Assembly: GCF_021107415.1 (NCBI RefSeq)
Contig: NZ_JAIOSW010000024.1
Coordinates: 1 to 12,876, forward strand
Length of the DNA stretch: 12,876 nucleotides
Origin: Desulfobacula sp.
Lineage (GTDB): Bacteria > Desulfobacterota > Desulfobacteria > Desulfobacterales > Desulfobacteraceae
Reading direction: 5' to 3'
The notes below the pieces were generated by a model. It was given only the letters and a program-made list of their open reading frames with translations, made no database searches and was not told where the DNA came from. Below, piece by piece: positions 1 through 7,991 of this stretch; the stretch's first letter is position 1; every line of letters begins with the position of its first letter. A program made the position numbers and the translations under genes.

Positions 1-1799
1 CGGTAAAATCCGTTTATCATCAAAGTGGCATCAATGGTACCAAGAATACCGTCAATAATACTTTCCGTACCGGATGCAATGGTTGAATAATCAACCGAAT
101 AGTCAGGGTTGACCACACCGAGTTCAAGACTGTAGCTGACAAGACCCAGGTCGGATGCAGTTCCGATCACATCCATTTGTCCGCCGATCTCATCGTCCTC
201 TGCGGGTGATGAAATGGCAACAATGGGGGCACCGTCATAAATAAATGCCACTTCATTGCTGGGCTGGCTTGCAACGGTCACAGTTAAAGATCCGGTTGAT
301 GCCCCGGTTGGAATTGTAACAATAAGGGTATCAATGAGGCTGGTATCGGTGACACTCTGAACAACAGCAGAGACCCCGTTAAACAGGACAATATTGTCCC
401 CGGGTAATGCGCCGAATTCATATCCCCGTATGGTTATGGTATCGCCTTCTTCACCATTATCAGGTGTGATACGGGTGATCAGAGGAACGCCCTGGAGCAA
501 AAAGAGCAGGGAGTTGCTCATCATGGAGCCGCGGTCTGCCCTGACGGATAAAGGGAATAGAAGACCGGACGGGATGGTCACGGTCAGTTCGCTGGCTTCT
601 GCATTGACTGATTCTCCGGAGACGATTGTCTCTGTACCGTCAGTTCCCTTGAAAATAATGGAGTTGTTACCGGCTGAAAGGTCAAACCCGGAGCCGAAAA
701 GAGTGAGGGTTTCACTTGCCGAAGCAATATAATAAGAGGATATGGACAGCGTCGGATTAAGGATCTCCCGAGCCATGACTGCTTCAAAAATTCTGGAATG
801 ATCATCTGCATCAATAGTTTGGTCCCCGAAAGGCCCTCCGTCAACGGCTGGTACCGGAGAAATATCCGCCAGGACAAGGTCAAGGGATTCTTGGGTTTGC
901 CTGGTTTCAATCATCGTTTTTGTAAGGACATACTGGTCCTGGATATTCACCTGGCCGTCATTATTGAGATCACCAAGGAATCTGCCGGTTTCAAATGCTG
1001 TTCCTGCAAGGGTGAAACTGAATGCCGAGCCCGAAGACAAGCTGTCGGCCTGATTAAAAACAGCTTCATTGCCTTTGTCTCCGGCTATATTCTCTATTCC
1101 GACCGTTGCAGAGTTTCCGGTCACCAGGGGGGATATGGTCAGGCCGCTGCCATCGATCATGGAAAGATAATGATACTGGATTTCATTGTTTTCTTCAAAA
1201 AGAACCACTTGAAAGGTAAGTCTTGAATCCGGATCTGATTTCAAGGGTACATCTTTGTATTCAACAATAAAGCGCCTGTTCGGTGCTGTTCCTTTGGTTT
1301 CAAAAAAGATACCGGAAGAAGGATTTAATTCCGGGTTGAGATCATCCCAGAAAGGGGCAATCAAGGCATTGGGGACATCTGTGGACGGGATCAGAGTATT
1401 ATCAGGGCTGATGATGGAGGAAAAACTTAAGTATCCGTTGGAAGTAATTGTTATTTCAGTAAAAATGGTGTTGTAAAACCTGAAGTTAAACCCGATGGGA
1501 ACACCTGAGATACCACCTTCATCGGAAAGGGCCAGCTCGGCTCCGGTGCTTGAAATATCGATAAAGTTATTCGGAATTTTGTTGGTTGTATAATCATTCA
1601 AGTCAGGAGGAACGCCTGCATGGGCATTGGAAGGAGACAAAAGGGCAGATGTCAGAAAATTAACTGCTCTTACAAGTCTGTCCGGGTTGAATTCAAAAGT
1701 ATAGACCTGCGACAGCTGCCAGAAGGGTATGCCCTGAACGATCATGACCCAGACAAGGACCTTAGCAATAATTCTATAAAATCCTTTTTTCAAATCCAT
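1..1799 (-). CDS. Large exported multidomain protein (nidogen-like, dockerin-like, IPT/TIG), 3' end beyond window
   Basis: The minus strand is open from an ATG at 1799 to the window edge, 599 codons without a stop, so only the N-terminal part is seen. An AAGGGGGAG ribosome binding site sits just upstream. The N terminus is basic, then hydrophobic (about residues 10-28 and 43-54), with a plausible cleavage after AHA (59-61). Residues about 110-260 resemble a nidogen-like (NIDO) region, including IAPFWDDLNPELN near 150. Residues about 272-347 resemble a dockerin type I pair: a canonical loop GDLNNDGQVNIQDQ, then a degenerate second loop ending GDQTIDADD. Two IPT/TIG-like domains follow (about 350-435 and 439-526; the second has PLITRITPDNGEEGDTITI). 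The last 70 residues, with ISSPAEDDEIGG and ASDLGLVSYSLE, resemble beta-sandwich segments that precede repeats in Rhs/YD-type proteins. Likely a secreted or surface-bound protein; the family beyond residue 599 is unknown. Domain calls are by eye. Confidence 0.8.
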   Translation of the reverse strand, partial: MDLKKGFYRIIAKVLVWVMIVQGIPFWQLSQVYTFEFNPDRLVRAVNFLTSALLSPSNAHAGVPPDLNDYTTNKIPNNFIDISSTGAELALSDEGGISGVPIGFNFRFYNTIFTEITITSNGYLSFSSIISPDNTLIPSTDVPNALIAPFWDDLNPELNPSSGIFFETKGTAPNRRFIVEYKDVPLKSDPDSRLTFQVVLFEENNEIQYHYLSMIDGSGLTISPLVTGNSATVGIENIAGDKGNEAVFNQADSLSSGSAFSFTLAGTAFETGRFLGDLNNDGQVNIQDQYVLTKTMIETRQTQESLDLVLADISPVPAVDGGPFGDQTIDADDHSRIFEAVMAREILNPTLSISSYYIASASETLTLFGSGFDLSAGNNSIIFKGTDGTETIVSGESVNAEASELTVTIPSGLLFPLSVRADRGSMMSNSLLFLLQGVPLITRITPDNGEEGDTITIRGYEFGALPGDNIVLFNGVSAVVQSVTDTSLIDTLIVTIPTGASTGSLTVTVASQPSNEVAFIYDGAPIVAISSPAEDDEIGGQMDVIGTASDLGLVSYSLELGVVNPDYSVDYSTIASGTESIIDGILGTIDATLMINGFY

Positions 1800-1861
1800 A
1801 TCTCCCCCTTAAAATATACCTGACCGGTTTTAATAGTTTTGCATATCATCCATAGTATAAG

Positions 1862-1880
1862 AAGCAAATTATGTGCCATT
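1862..1880 (-). promoter_or_regulatory. Sigma-54 (RpoN) -24/-12 promoter for the large exported protein
   Basis: Read on the minus strand, the sequence is TGGCACATAATTTGCT, with GG and GC separated by exactly 10 bases. This matches the RpoN consensus TGGCAC-N5-TTGC at every fixed position. The -12 GC is at 1865-1864, so transcription would start near 1852, leaving a leader of about 50 nt before the ATG at 1799. No clear sigma-70 promoter competes at this place. RpoN promoters need an enhancer-binding protein; a palindrome lies about 80 bp upstream. Confidence 0.7.
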
Positions 1881-1958
1881 TGTTTGCTGAATGATACGCC
1901 TTGAATAGCAGTATTTATGGTTTTTTTGGGTAGTTTTTTTCTAGAACAAAAATTACAT

Positions 1959-2002
1959 ATTGTGAAAAAAAGTTCCTAAAATTAGGAACTTTTTTTCACA
2001 AT
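1959..2002. repeat. Perfect 21-bp-arm palindrome with A7/T7 flanks (terminator-like or activator site)
   Basis: The arms 1959-1979 and 1982-2002 are exact reverse complements around a 2-base centre. The core is GTTCCTAAAATTAGGAAC, flanked by seven A on the left and seven T on the right. In RNA either strand would form a hairpin with a U-run in its 3' arm, which suits a bidirectional intrinsic terminator. However, both neighbouring genes are transcribed away from it, so it ends neither gene. It sits about 80 bp upstream of the left sigma-54 promoter and about 65 bp upstream of the right one, where enhancer-binding proteins usually bind. Structure is certain; function is open. Confidence 0.85.
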
Positions 2003-2065
2003 CTTAATGAAGGCCTTTTTATTATTTAATATGGATAATCAATAGTGTTGGAAGATTCTTAATGC

Positions 2066-2083
2066 CCGGCATAAATCTTGCTT
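2066..2083 (+). promoter_or_regulatory. Sigma-54-like promoter candidate for the T2SS operon
   Basis: CCGGCATAAATCTTGCTT has GG at 2068-2069 and GC at 2080-2081 with exactly 10 bases between, and the TTGCT half is consensus. It departs from TGGCAC at the first T (C here) and the last C (T here), so it is weaker than the left-facing site. The start would be near 2093, giving a leader of about 140 nt to gspL. Confidence 0.45.
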
Positions 2084-2128
2084 TTCTGGTTATTAATAGG
2101 TATAGAAAAGGATGATTTTGTATGTCAC

Positions 2129-2159
2129 TTGACAAGGGATGATATGAAAAGGTTATAGA
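2129..2159 (+). promoter_or_regulatory. Possible sigma-70 promoter upstream of gspL
   Basis: A perfect -35 hexamer TTGACA (2129-2134) is followed, after a long 19-bp spacer, by TATAGA (2154-2159), which matches four of six -10 positions. The start would be near 2166. The spacer is suboptimal, so this is an alternative or additional promoter to the sigma-54-like site upstream. The rest of the 1800-2233 intergenic region holds no supported gene. Confidence 0.35.
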
Positions 2160-2233
2160 ACTGTCTGAAAAGGAACGCGGTTTGATTGCACTATTACCGA
2201 CTCAAGTGATATTTTTAAAAAAGGAAATAATTG

Positions 2234-3682
2234 ATGGCAGGGTCTTTTTTGCATCTTGAGCTTGATAATTTGGGCATAAAAGCCATGATTGTTGAGCAAA
2301 ACTATAAACAGACTTTTATCAAAGGGGATTGCCATATCCTGTTTGAAGACCTGCCTGACTCAGAAGAAAACATAGACCCTTTTGATGCCGGCATGGATAG
2401 GGTTGCCCAGCAGCTTGATCTGGAAATATGTTCTACAGCCGTCATCTTTGTGTCGCCGCTTTTGGTTTGTTTCAGAAGCTTAGAGCTTCCCTTTGATTCA
2501 GAAAAAAAAGTAAAGCAGGTTCTGCCATTTGAACTTGAAACTCTGTTGCCGGCGGTCAATGGAACCTATATTTCAGATTTTCATATGCTGGATACTTCAG
2601 GTGAATCAAATTTGATTTTAAGTGCCTCCATTGTTGAATCGCAGGTTGAAAAATATTTTTCAAAACTTGGCAGTTTCGGCATTAAACCTTTGATTATTGC
2701 TCCCGGGGGATATGCTGCTGCCGTTGAATTTTTAAAAGAGCATAAAGATATTTCAACATTTATTTTTCTTGATATTAGAGATTCGGCAAATACCTTAGTG
2801 ATGGTGAACAACCGAAAACCCTGTGCTGTGCGCACTTTTTTACCTTCCCTTAGTTCCCCTGAAGAACTTGCCATATCCGTCCAACAGACAATCATTGGAT
2901 TTAATCAAAGAACAGGAACTGACATTTCGTTTGATATTTTCATCAGCTCTGATAAAGACACTCCAAATATAGAAAGTATTTATAATGTCCTGGAAAAGAC
3001 ATTGGAATACCAACCCAGGCTAAGATCTGTTGAGCAAGGCCTTCAAAAGGCACTGACAAAGGAAAACATAAATTCCAATGCATTATTGCTAAGTATTTCA
3101 CCGGATAAAACCGTGAAATATCAATTTAATTTCTGTAAAGGAAAGTATGGCACAAGTTCGTTTTTAAAGACATATTTTTCCAATATTGCAGCCGGCGTTG
3201 CCCTTTTATTATGTGGTCTTGCTTTATTGATGTTAACGACAAGCTTTGATAACTCAAAGCTGGGAAAAAAAATTGCTGCCATTGATAACAATGCACGTTC
3301 CATTTTTATGGCAACTTTTCCAGATAAAAAAAAGATCCAGGACCCTTATCTTCAGATGAAAGCAAATGCCCGGGCGGCAATTAAAAAATCCGGTGCAGCA
3401 GGGGATAAAGATCAATTCATCAAAAATAAAAATGTTAAAATAGTGGACATCATAAGCGAACTTTCTAAAAGAATTGCTTCTTCAATAGATGTGGAGATCT
3501 CAAGGTTTTTATTCAATAATGGGCGGTTGGTATTATCAGGGTCAACAGATAACTTTAATAATGTGGACAATATTAAAAGCAAAATAGAATCATCAGATTT
3601 GTTTGAAAAGGTCAGCATAAGCAGTGCGGCAGCTGATAAAAGAGGGGATAGAGTAAACTTTAAATTTATTATTGAAATGTGA
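2234..3682 (+). CDS. gspL: T2SS inner-membrane platform protein GspL
   Basis: GspL links the cytoplasmic ATPase GspE to the inner-membrane platform of type II secretion. The protein has 482 residues from the ATG at 2234; a TTG one codon earlier is possible, but AAGGA at 2221-2225 is better spaced for the ATG. The cytoplasmic actin-like part (about 1-270) contains FRSLELPFDSEKKVKQVLPFE, typical of the GspL/PilM-like fold. A single membrane segment lies at about 317-336 (AAGVALLLCGLALLML), followed by a periplasmic part of about 145 residues with a ferredoxin-like end. It is the first gene of the operon, 10 bases before gspM. The architecture and its position immediately before a GspM-type gene make the call secure. 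Confidence 0.9.
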   Translation: MAGSFLHLELDNLGIKAMIVEQNYKQTFIKGDCHILFEDLPDSEENIDPFDAGMDRVAQQLDLEICSTAVIFVSPLLVCFRSLELPFDSEKKVKQVLPFELETLLPAVNGTYISDFHMLDTSGESNLILSASIVESQVEKYFSKLGSFGIKPLIIAPGGYAAAVEFLKEHKDISTFIFLDIRDSANTLVMVNNRKPCAVRTFLPSLSSPEELAISVQQTIIGFNQRTGTDISFDIFISSDKDTPNIESIYNVLEKTLEYQPRLRSVEQGLQKALTKENINSNALLLSISPDKTVKYQFNFCKGKYGTSSFLKTYFSNIAAGVALLLCGLALLMLTTSFDNSKLGKKIAAIDNNARSIFMATFPDKKKIQDPYLQMKANARAAIKKSGAAGDKDQFIKNKNVKIVDIISELSKRIASSIDVEISRFLFNNGRLVLSGSTDNFNNVDNIKSKIESSDLFEKVSISSAAADKRGDRVNFKFIIEM

Positions 3683-3692
3683 AAAGATTATA

Positions 3693-4229
3693 ATGTTTGA
3701 TTTTTCTAAACGTGAAAAAAGTGTTTTAATATTCGGGATTACCTTTATAGTGCTGTTTTTTGGTTTCCAGCTTGGGATTTCCCCTGTTTTTGAGAAAAGG
3801 GATACCCTCAAGCGAATATTAAATGAAAAGCAGGTCGCTCTTGAAGAAATGGTTAAGCTTCAGCAGCAGTTTCTGGTTGTTTCAAATAATTTTGATTCAA
3901 AAACCCATGTTTTAACAAATAGGAAAAAGGATTTTTCCCTGTTTTCTTTTTTGGATTATCAGGCGCAGCAAAGCGGTGTAAAAGAGAATGTGGCATATAT
4001 GAAGCCATTTACAAAAAAACTTGAGAAATCTTTGTATACACTTGCAACAGTTAAGGTCAAACTCAAGGAAGTGTATCTAAAAGACCTGGTTGATTTTCTT
4101 TATCATATTGAATCCTCGAAAAATGGTGTTACCATCACTTCCCTGTCATTATCAAAGGCAGGAAAAGAAAAAGTAAAACTTGATGCGGTTATTGAAACTC
4201 AAACTCTAATGCAAAAGGACAAGGCATAA
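3693..4229 (+). CDS. gspM: T2SS inner-membrane protein GspM
   Basis: GspM is a bitopic protein that partners GspL and stabilises the T2SS platform. The protein has 178 residues from the ATG at 3693; an in-frame TTG at 3672 would overlap gspL but gives a less typical N terminus. A short basic head (FSKREK) precedes one membrane segment at about 10-28, then a probable coiled coil at about 33-70 rich in K, E, Q and L, and a periplasmic ferredoxin-like region (VKLKEVYLKDLVDFLYHIE, GVTITSLSLSKAG) as in GspM/PilO-type proteins. It sits between gspL and gspN, with one base before the gspN start. The sequence is divergent in this family, so the name rests on topology and position. Confidence 0.85.
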   Translation: MFDFSKREKSVLIFGITFIVLFFGFQLGISPVFEKRDTLKRILNEKQVALEEMVKLQQQFLVVSNNFDSKTHVLTNRKKDFSLFSFLDYQAQQSGVKENVAYMKPFTKKLEKSLYTLATVKVKLKEVYLKDLVDFLYHIESSKNGVTITSLSLSKAGKEKVKLDAVIETQTLMQKDKA

Positions 4230-4230
4230 T

Positions 4231-5100
4231 ATGAAGCTAAAACCTATTTTGCTTTATATCCTCTTTTTTATGGCAGCATTTATTGTTTTTGCTTTTCTCT
4301 TATTTCCCCAAAAAGAGGTTGCTGCAACCCTGTCTCGTTCATTAACAGATCCGGATTCAACTATAGTATTGACCATTGATAATGTTCGCCCTGGTTTTCC
4401 TTTTAAACTAAAGTTTGAAAATACAAAGCTGTTGCTTGGCCGGAACACACAAATTATACTGTACTCCTTTGATGTGTTTTTAGATATATTTTTCATATTT
4501 AACGAAGAGAAACACATAAGAATTCATTCGGATTTATACCAGGGCTCTGTCAAAGGCAGCCTGCGCCTGGACAGCACCAATCCATTTTTGTTTTCAGAAC
4601 CTGAATTTTTCATGTCCGGAGTAAAAATAAGAGATTTCAGGTATAAGACAGGTCTTGCAGATATTGCTTTAAATTGTGAACTGAGTGGCGAATACAAACA
4701 AATTGAGGCTGCGGATAAAAGAGATTCAAGACAGGGATTGATTCATATTCGTAATTTTTCTGCAAAAATGAATCAATCCCTGTTTAATACACTGAATTTG
4801 CCTGTAATTGATTTTTCAGATATTGAGCTTGAATTCACACAGCAATTGAAAGCTGTAACTCTGATACAGTGTACGGCTAAAGGGCCAAGTATTAATGTAA
4901 AGCTTAAAGGAAATATCGACATTGTTTTTCCTGTACAAGAAAGCCGGCTGAATCTTACAGGGGCAATCCTGCCGGATTCTCCTTATCTGGCAAAATTTGT
5001 AAACATGGCAGCATTAAAAGCAAAGGTAAAAAATATTTCAAAAGATGGAATAAAATTTAATATTAATGGGACGTTGAAGAATCCAAAAATAGGGATATGA
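4231..5100 (+). CDS. gspN: T2SS accessory protein GspN
   Basis: GspN is an accessory T2SS protein found in some systems; its exact role is not settled. This one has 289 residues, with an N-terminal membrane anchor (about 5-24) and a long beta-rich periplasmic part. The stretch VRPGFPFKLKFENTKLLLG and repeated glycine-containing strands (GSVKGSLRLDS, KLKGNIDIVFP, INGTLKNPKIGI) fit the AsmA-like layout of GspN. The stop overlaps the gspC start as ATGA (5097-5100), a translational coupling. The coding sequence also contains a perfect 16-bp inverted repeat near its middle, listed separately. Confidence 0.8.
   Translation: MKLKPILLYILFFMAAFIVFAFLLFPQKEVAATLSRSLTDPDSTIVLTIDNVRPGFPFKLKFENTKLLLGRNTQIILYSFDVFLDIFFIFNEEKHIRIHSDLYQGSVKGSLRLDSTNPFLFSEPEFFMSGVKIRDFRYKTGLADIALNCELSGEYKQIEAADKRDSRQGLIHIRNFSAKMNQSLFNTLNLPVIDFSDIELEFTQQLKAVTLIQCTAKGPSINVKLKGNIDIVFPVQESRLNLTGAILPDSPYLAKFVNMAALKAKVKNISKDGIKFNINGTLKNPKIGI
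4731..4783 (+). repeat. Perfect 16-bp inverted repeat inside gspN
   Basis: The arms ACAGGGATTGATTCAT (4731-4746) and ATGAATCAATCCCTGT (4768-4783) are exact reverse complements separated by 21 bases. They encode QGLIH and MNQSL in GspN. Such a long perfect match at this distance is unexpected by chance in a 13-kb window and would form a stable stem in the operon mRNA. No U-run follows, so it does not look like an intrinsic terminator. Confidence 0.85.
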
Positions 5101-5960
5101 AATACTTATTTGTCATAATATACCTGCTCCTGATTGCCGGTATTGCATATTTTTGTGTTGATTATATGTATAAAAATCTAATGCCTGAAGGTTTTACAGC
5201 ACTTGAAAAGTATTCTGCCGGCACCCTGTCAAAAAACATCAGCCCCCAACAGGCAAAACCTGTTCTCACCAAGAATCAATACGATATCATTGTGACAAGA
5301 AATCTTTTTAAGGTTGAAATTGAAAAAAAAGAAGAACCTGTCGAAAACCAGGAAACAGGGGATCAAGAGCCTGAAAAACTTGAGGCAACAACTCTGAAGC
5401 TGGTTTTATGGGGAACGGTGACAGGGGAGTCTGAAGTCTATGCCGTGATTGAAGATAAAAAAGTACGCCAGCAGTCCTTATATGAAGTTGGGGATTCAAT
5501 CCAGGGAGCAAAAATCAAAAAAATTTTAAGGCATGAAATCATTCTTAGTTATCAGGGTAAAGACCAGGTACTTGAAATGGAAACAGATGATAAAAAAGTT
5601 TCAAAATCCAGAAGTCCTGCAGAAAAAATGAAAATTAACCCAATATCCATTAATAAAGCATTGATTGATGATTCACCGGACAATATCAGTGCCTTGATGA
5701 GACAGATTAAATTCAGACCGCATTTTACAGAGGGTGAGTCGGATGGGCTCATGGTCTATGGGATAAGGCCCAATTCTGTATTCAGGCAGATGGGTTTAAG
5801 AAATGGTGATATTATAAAAGATATTAATGGAACGCCCATTGTATCAGCCGAGGATGCTTCAAGTCTTTTTAGCGAAATTAAAGAGGCAGACACTGCCAGG
5901 GTTACTTTGCTCAGGCGCGGGAAGATAAAAGAGCTGGTTTATCAAGCCAAGGGTAGCTAG
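5097..5960 (+). CDS. gspC: T2SS protein GspC with C-terminal PDZ domain
   Basis: GspC connects the inner-membrane platform with the secretin GspD and takes part in substrate recognition. The protein has 287 residues: a membrane anchor at about 3-23, a linker, the homology region at about 60-165 (NQYDIIVTRNLFK, then LKLVLWGTV and YEVGDSI), an acidic/lysine-rich stretch at about 77-100, and a PDZ domain at about 212-285 (VYGIRPNSVFRQMGLRNGDI, INGTPI, VTLLRRGK). All expected GspC parts are present. It overlaps gspN by 4 bases and precedes gspD by 23 bases. The PDZ rather than a coiled-coil end places it with PDZ-type GspC proteins. Confidence 0.93.
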   Translation: MKYLFVIIYLLLIAGIAYFCVDYMYKNLMPEGFTALEKYSAGTLSKNISPQQAKPVLTKNQYDIIVTRNLFKVEIEKKEEPVENQETGDQEPEKLEATTLKLVLWGTVTGESEVYAVIEDKKVRQQSLYEVGDSIQGAKIKKILRHEIILSYQGKDQVLEMETDDKKVSKSRSPAEKMKINPISINKALIDDSPDNISALMRQIKFRPHFTEGESDGLMVYGIRPNSVFRQMGLRNGDIIKDINGTPIVSAEDASSLFSEIKEADTARVTLLRRGKIKELVYQAKGS

Positions 5961-5983
5961 TCATTGAAAAATAAAGGAGATGA

Positions 5984-7981
5984 ATGATAATGTTTTATAG
6001 CAGAAGGTTGGTATTGCCAATTTTTATTTTGTATATTTTTTGTACAGCCTTTCTGATTTTTCCTTATGACGGTTTTGCTGCAGAGCCTTCAGAACAAGCC
6101 AAAGCTGATTCCAAGTATGTATCAATTGATTTTAATAATGTTGATATTAATGTATTTATTAAATTTATAAGCAAGCTGACAGGTAAAAATTTTGTTGTGG
6201 ACAGCAGGGTCAAAGGGAATGTCACCATCATATCCCCGACGAAAATATCGGTTAAAGATGCCTACAAAGTTTTTGAATCAGTACTTGAAATCAATGGATT
6301 CTCCACGGTTGAGTCAGGAAAAGTAATAAAAATAATTCCCACGCCTAAAGCAAAGGCGGATAATATTGATACAAAAATTGCAACCGGCCCGGCACGGCCG
6401 GAAACCCTTAAAGATAGAATTGTAACAAGATTGATTCCCCTTGAATATGCAAGATCGGATGAATTGAAAAATTTATTTACCCCTCTGGTTCCCAAGGGGA
6501 GCGTTGTCCTTTCGTACCGCGATACCAACATGCTGATTGTAACAGCGACACTTTCAAGCATTAACAGGCTTTTAAAAATTGTAGAAGTTATTGATGTACA
6601 GAGTATTGGAAAAAAGATATCAGTGATTCCTGTTAAATTTGCAGATGTAAAAAAAATGGTTCAAAACCTTTCTTCGATCTTTTCTGCCCGGATAAAAGGG
6701 ACAAAAGGGAAACTGAATACAGATCTCGTTGTAAAGTTTGTGGCTGATGAAAGGATAAACTCCATCATTATTCTGGCAAGCAAGGTGGAAACCGACAGGG
6801 TTAAGCAGCTGATAGCCATATTGGATCAGGAAGTCCCCAAAGGCGAGGAAAAGATCCGTGTATATTATCTTGAGCATGCATCTGCTGAGAATCTTGTAAA
6901 AGTATTGCTGGAGATCCCCACAAAGGATAATAAAAAAGCAGTCCCCGGCCAGAAAAGAGCACCGATTTTATCTACCAAAGTGAAAATTATGGCAGACAAA
7001 GCCACCAATAGTCTCATCATCATGGCGGACAAAGAGGATTACCCGGTACTGGAAGAAGTGATCAGCAAACTGGATATCCCCAGGGCAATGGTTTATATCG
7101 AATGTCTTATTATGGAAGTAAATGTGACCCGGGGTCTGAACGTAGGGACAGAGTGGAAAACCGGCGTGGATTTTGACAGTGAGAATAAAGTCGCTTTCGG
7201 TGGATTTGGCGGCACAGGGGACAGCGGGTATGCAAACCTTGGCGGGCTTATCGGATCAGGATCATTTCCCAAAGGATTCTCTGTGGGGGTTCTGGGTAAG
7301 ACTTTTAGTATCGGTGGTATGACCTTCCCAAATATCCAGGCGGTGATACAGGCATTTCAAAGTGATAAGGACGTTAACATTCTTGCCAATCCGCAAATCT
7401 TAACCACTGAAAATGAGGAAGCTTCCATTACAGTGGGTAAGAACGTTCCTTTTCAAACACGATCAGCCGCAGATTCAGGTGCTGAAACCTATAGTTCCTT
7501 TGAATATAAAGATGTGGGGATCAGCCTTAAAATTACTCCCCAGATCAGTAAGGATCGACTGGTAAGGCTGAATGTATACCAGGAGCTGACAAAGCTTGAT
7601 ACCGTGAATCAGACAAGTCCGGACCGGCCGACAACCTTTAAACGGCAAATCGAAACAACCATTATTGTGGAAGATGGCAACAGTGTTGTCATAGGGGGGC
7701 TTATTGATGAGGCGTTGACAAAAACTGAATATAAGACTCCCTGTCTTGGTAATATTCCGGGTCTGGGCTGGGCTTTTAAAAATATATCAGAGGGGATAGA
7801 TAAAACAAACCTCTATGTTTTTTTAACACCCAGGGTCATTAAAAATTCCCTTGAAGCTGATGAAATTTATAAGGAAAAAAAGAAAAACATTGACAACGTT
7901 AAAAAGGGAGAGGTTTTTTTATACGAGAAAATCAATAAATTAGGCAAAAAAAAAGAAGATAAAACAAAAATGACGGATTAA
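5984..7981 (+). CDS. gspD: T2SS outer-membrane secretin GspD
   Basis: GspD forms the outer-membrane channel through which folded substrates leave the periplasm. The protein has 665 residues with a signal peptide ending near GFAA|EPSE (about 32-34). N0 is at about 44-123 (YVSIDFNNVDINVFIKFISK, VKGNVTII), N1 at about 144-206, N2 at about 209-282, N3 at about 288-370, and the secretin domain at about 362-621 with VPFQTR near 488, SFEYKDVGISLKITPQI, VVIGGLIDE and NIPGLGWAF. A charged lysine-rich tail of about 40 residues follows. A good site, AAAGGAGA, ends at 5980; it is only 4 bases from the ATG at 5984, so the ATG at 5990 is an equally possible start. The N terminus shows no lipobox. Confidence 0.97.
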   Translation: MIMFYSRRLVLPIFILYIFCTAFLIFPYDGFAAEPSEQAKADSKYVSIDFNNVDINVFIKFISKLTGKNFVVDSRVKGNVTIISPTKISVKDAYKVFESVLEINGFSTVESGKVIKIIPTPKAKADNIDTKIATGPARPETLKDRIVTRLIPLEYARSDELKNLFTPLVPKGSVVLSYRDTNMLIVTATLSSINRLLKIVEVIDVQSIGKKISVIPVKFADVKKMVQNLSSIFSARIKGTKGKLNTDLVVKFVADERINSIIILASKVETDRVKQLIAILDQEVPKGEEKIRVYYLEHASAENLVKVLLEIPTKDNKKAVPGQKRAPILSTKVKIMADKATNSLIIMADKEDYPVLEEVISKLDIPRAMVYIECLIMEVNVTRGLNVGTEWKTGVDFDSENKVAFGGFGGTGDSGYANLGGLIGSGSFPKGFSVGVLGKTFSIGGMTFPNIQAVIQAFQSDKDVNILANPQILTTENEEASITVGKNVPFQTRSAADSGAETYSSFEYKDVGISLKITPQISKDRLVRLNVYQELTKLDTVNQTSPDRPTTFKRQIETTIIVEDGNSVVIGGLIDEALTKTEYKTPCLGNIPGLGWAFKNISEGIDKTNLYVFLTPRVIKNSLEADEIYKEKKKNIDNVKKGEVFLYEKINKLGKKKEDKTKMTD

Positions 7982-7991
7982 AAAAAACTCA

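Noticed and set aside
394..1823. Several plus-strand open frames of 67-142 codons.
   Set aside because: They lie opposite a continuous 599-codon minus-strand frame with recognisable domains, and their own translations show no domain, signal or operon logic.
2122..2233. A possible small gene before gspL starting at ATG 2122 (MSLDKG, then TGA, then an open frame with EKVIELSEKERGLIALLP).
   Set aside because: The frame stops after six codons, no other start continues it, and the downstream peptide matches no family I recognise. There is no support for TGA being read as selenocysteine, and the stretch overlaps the gspL leader.
3242..3261. An 8-bp hairpin AGCTTTGA/TCAAAGCT with a 4-base loop followed by GGGAAAAAAAA in gspL.
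   Set aside because: It is short, AT-rich and within coding sequence with no U-run on the coding strand; it is expected by chance.
6381..6400. A GC-rich inverted repeat (CCGGCC / GGCCGG) inside gspD.
   Set aside because: Arms are only 6 bp, within coding sequence and without any context that would suggest function.
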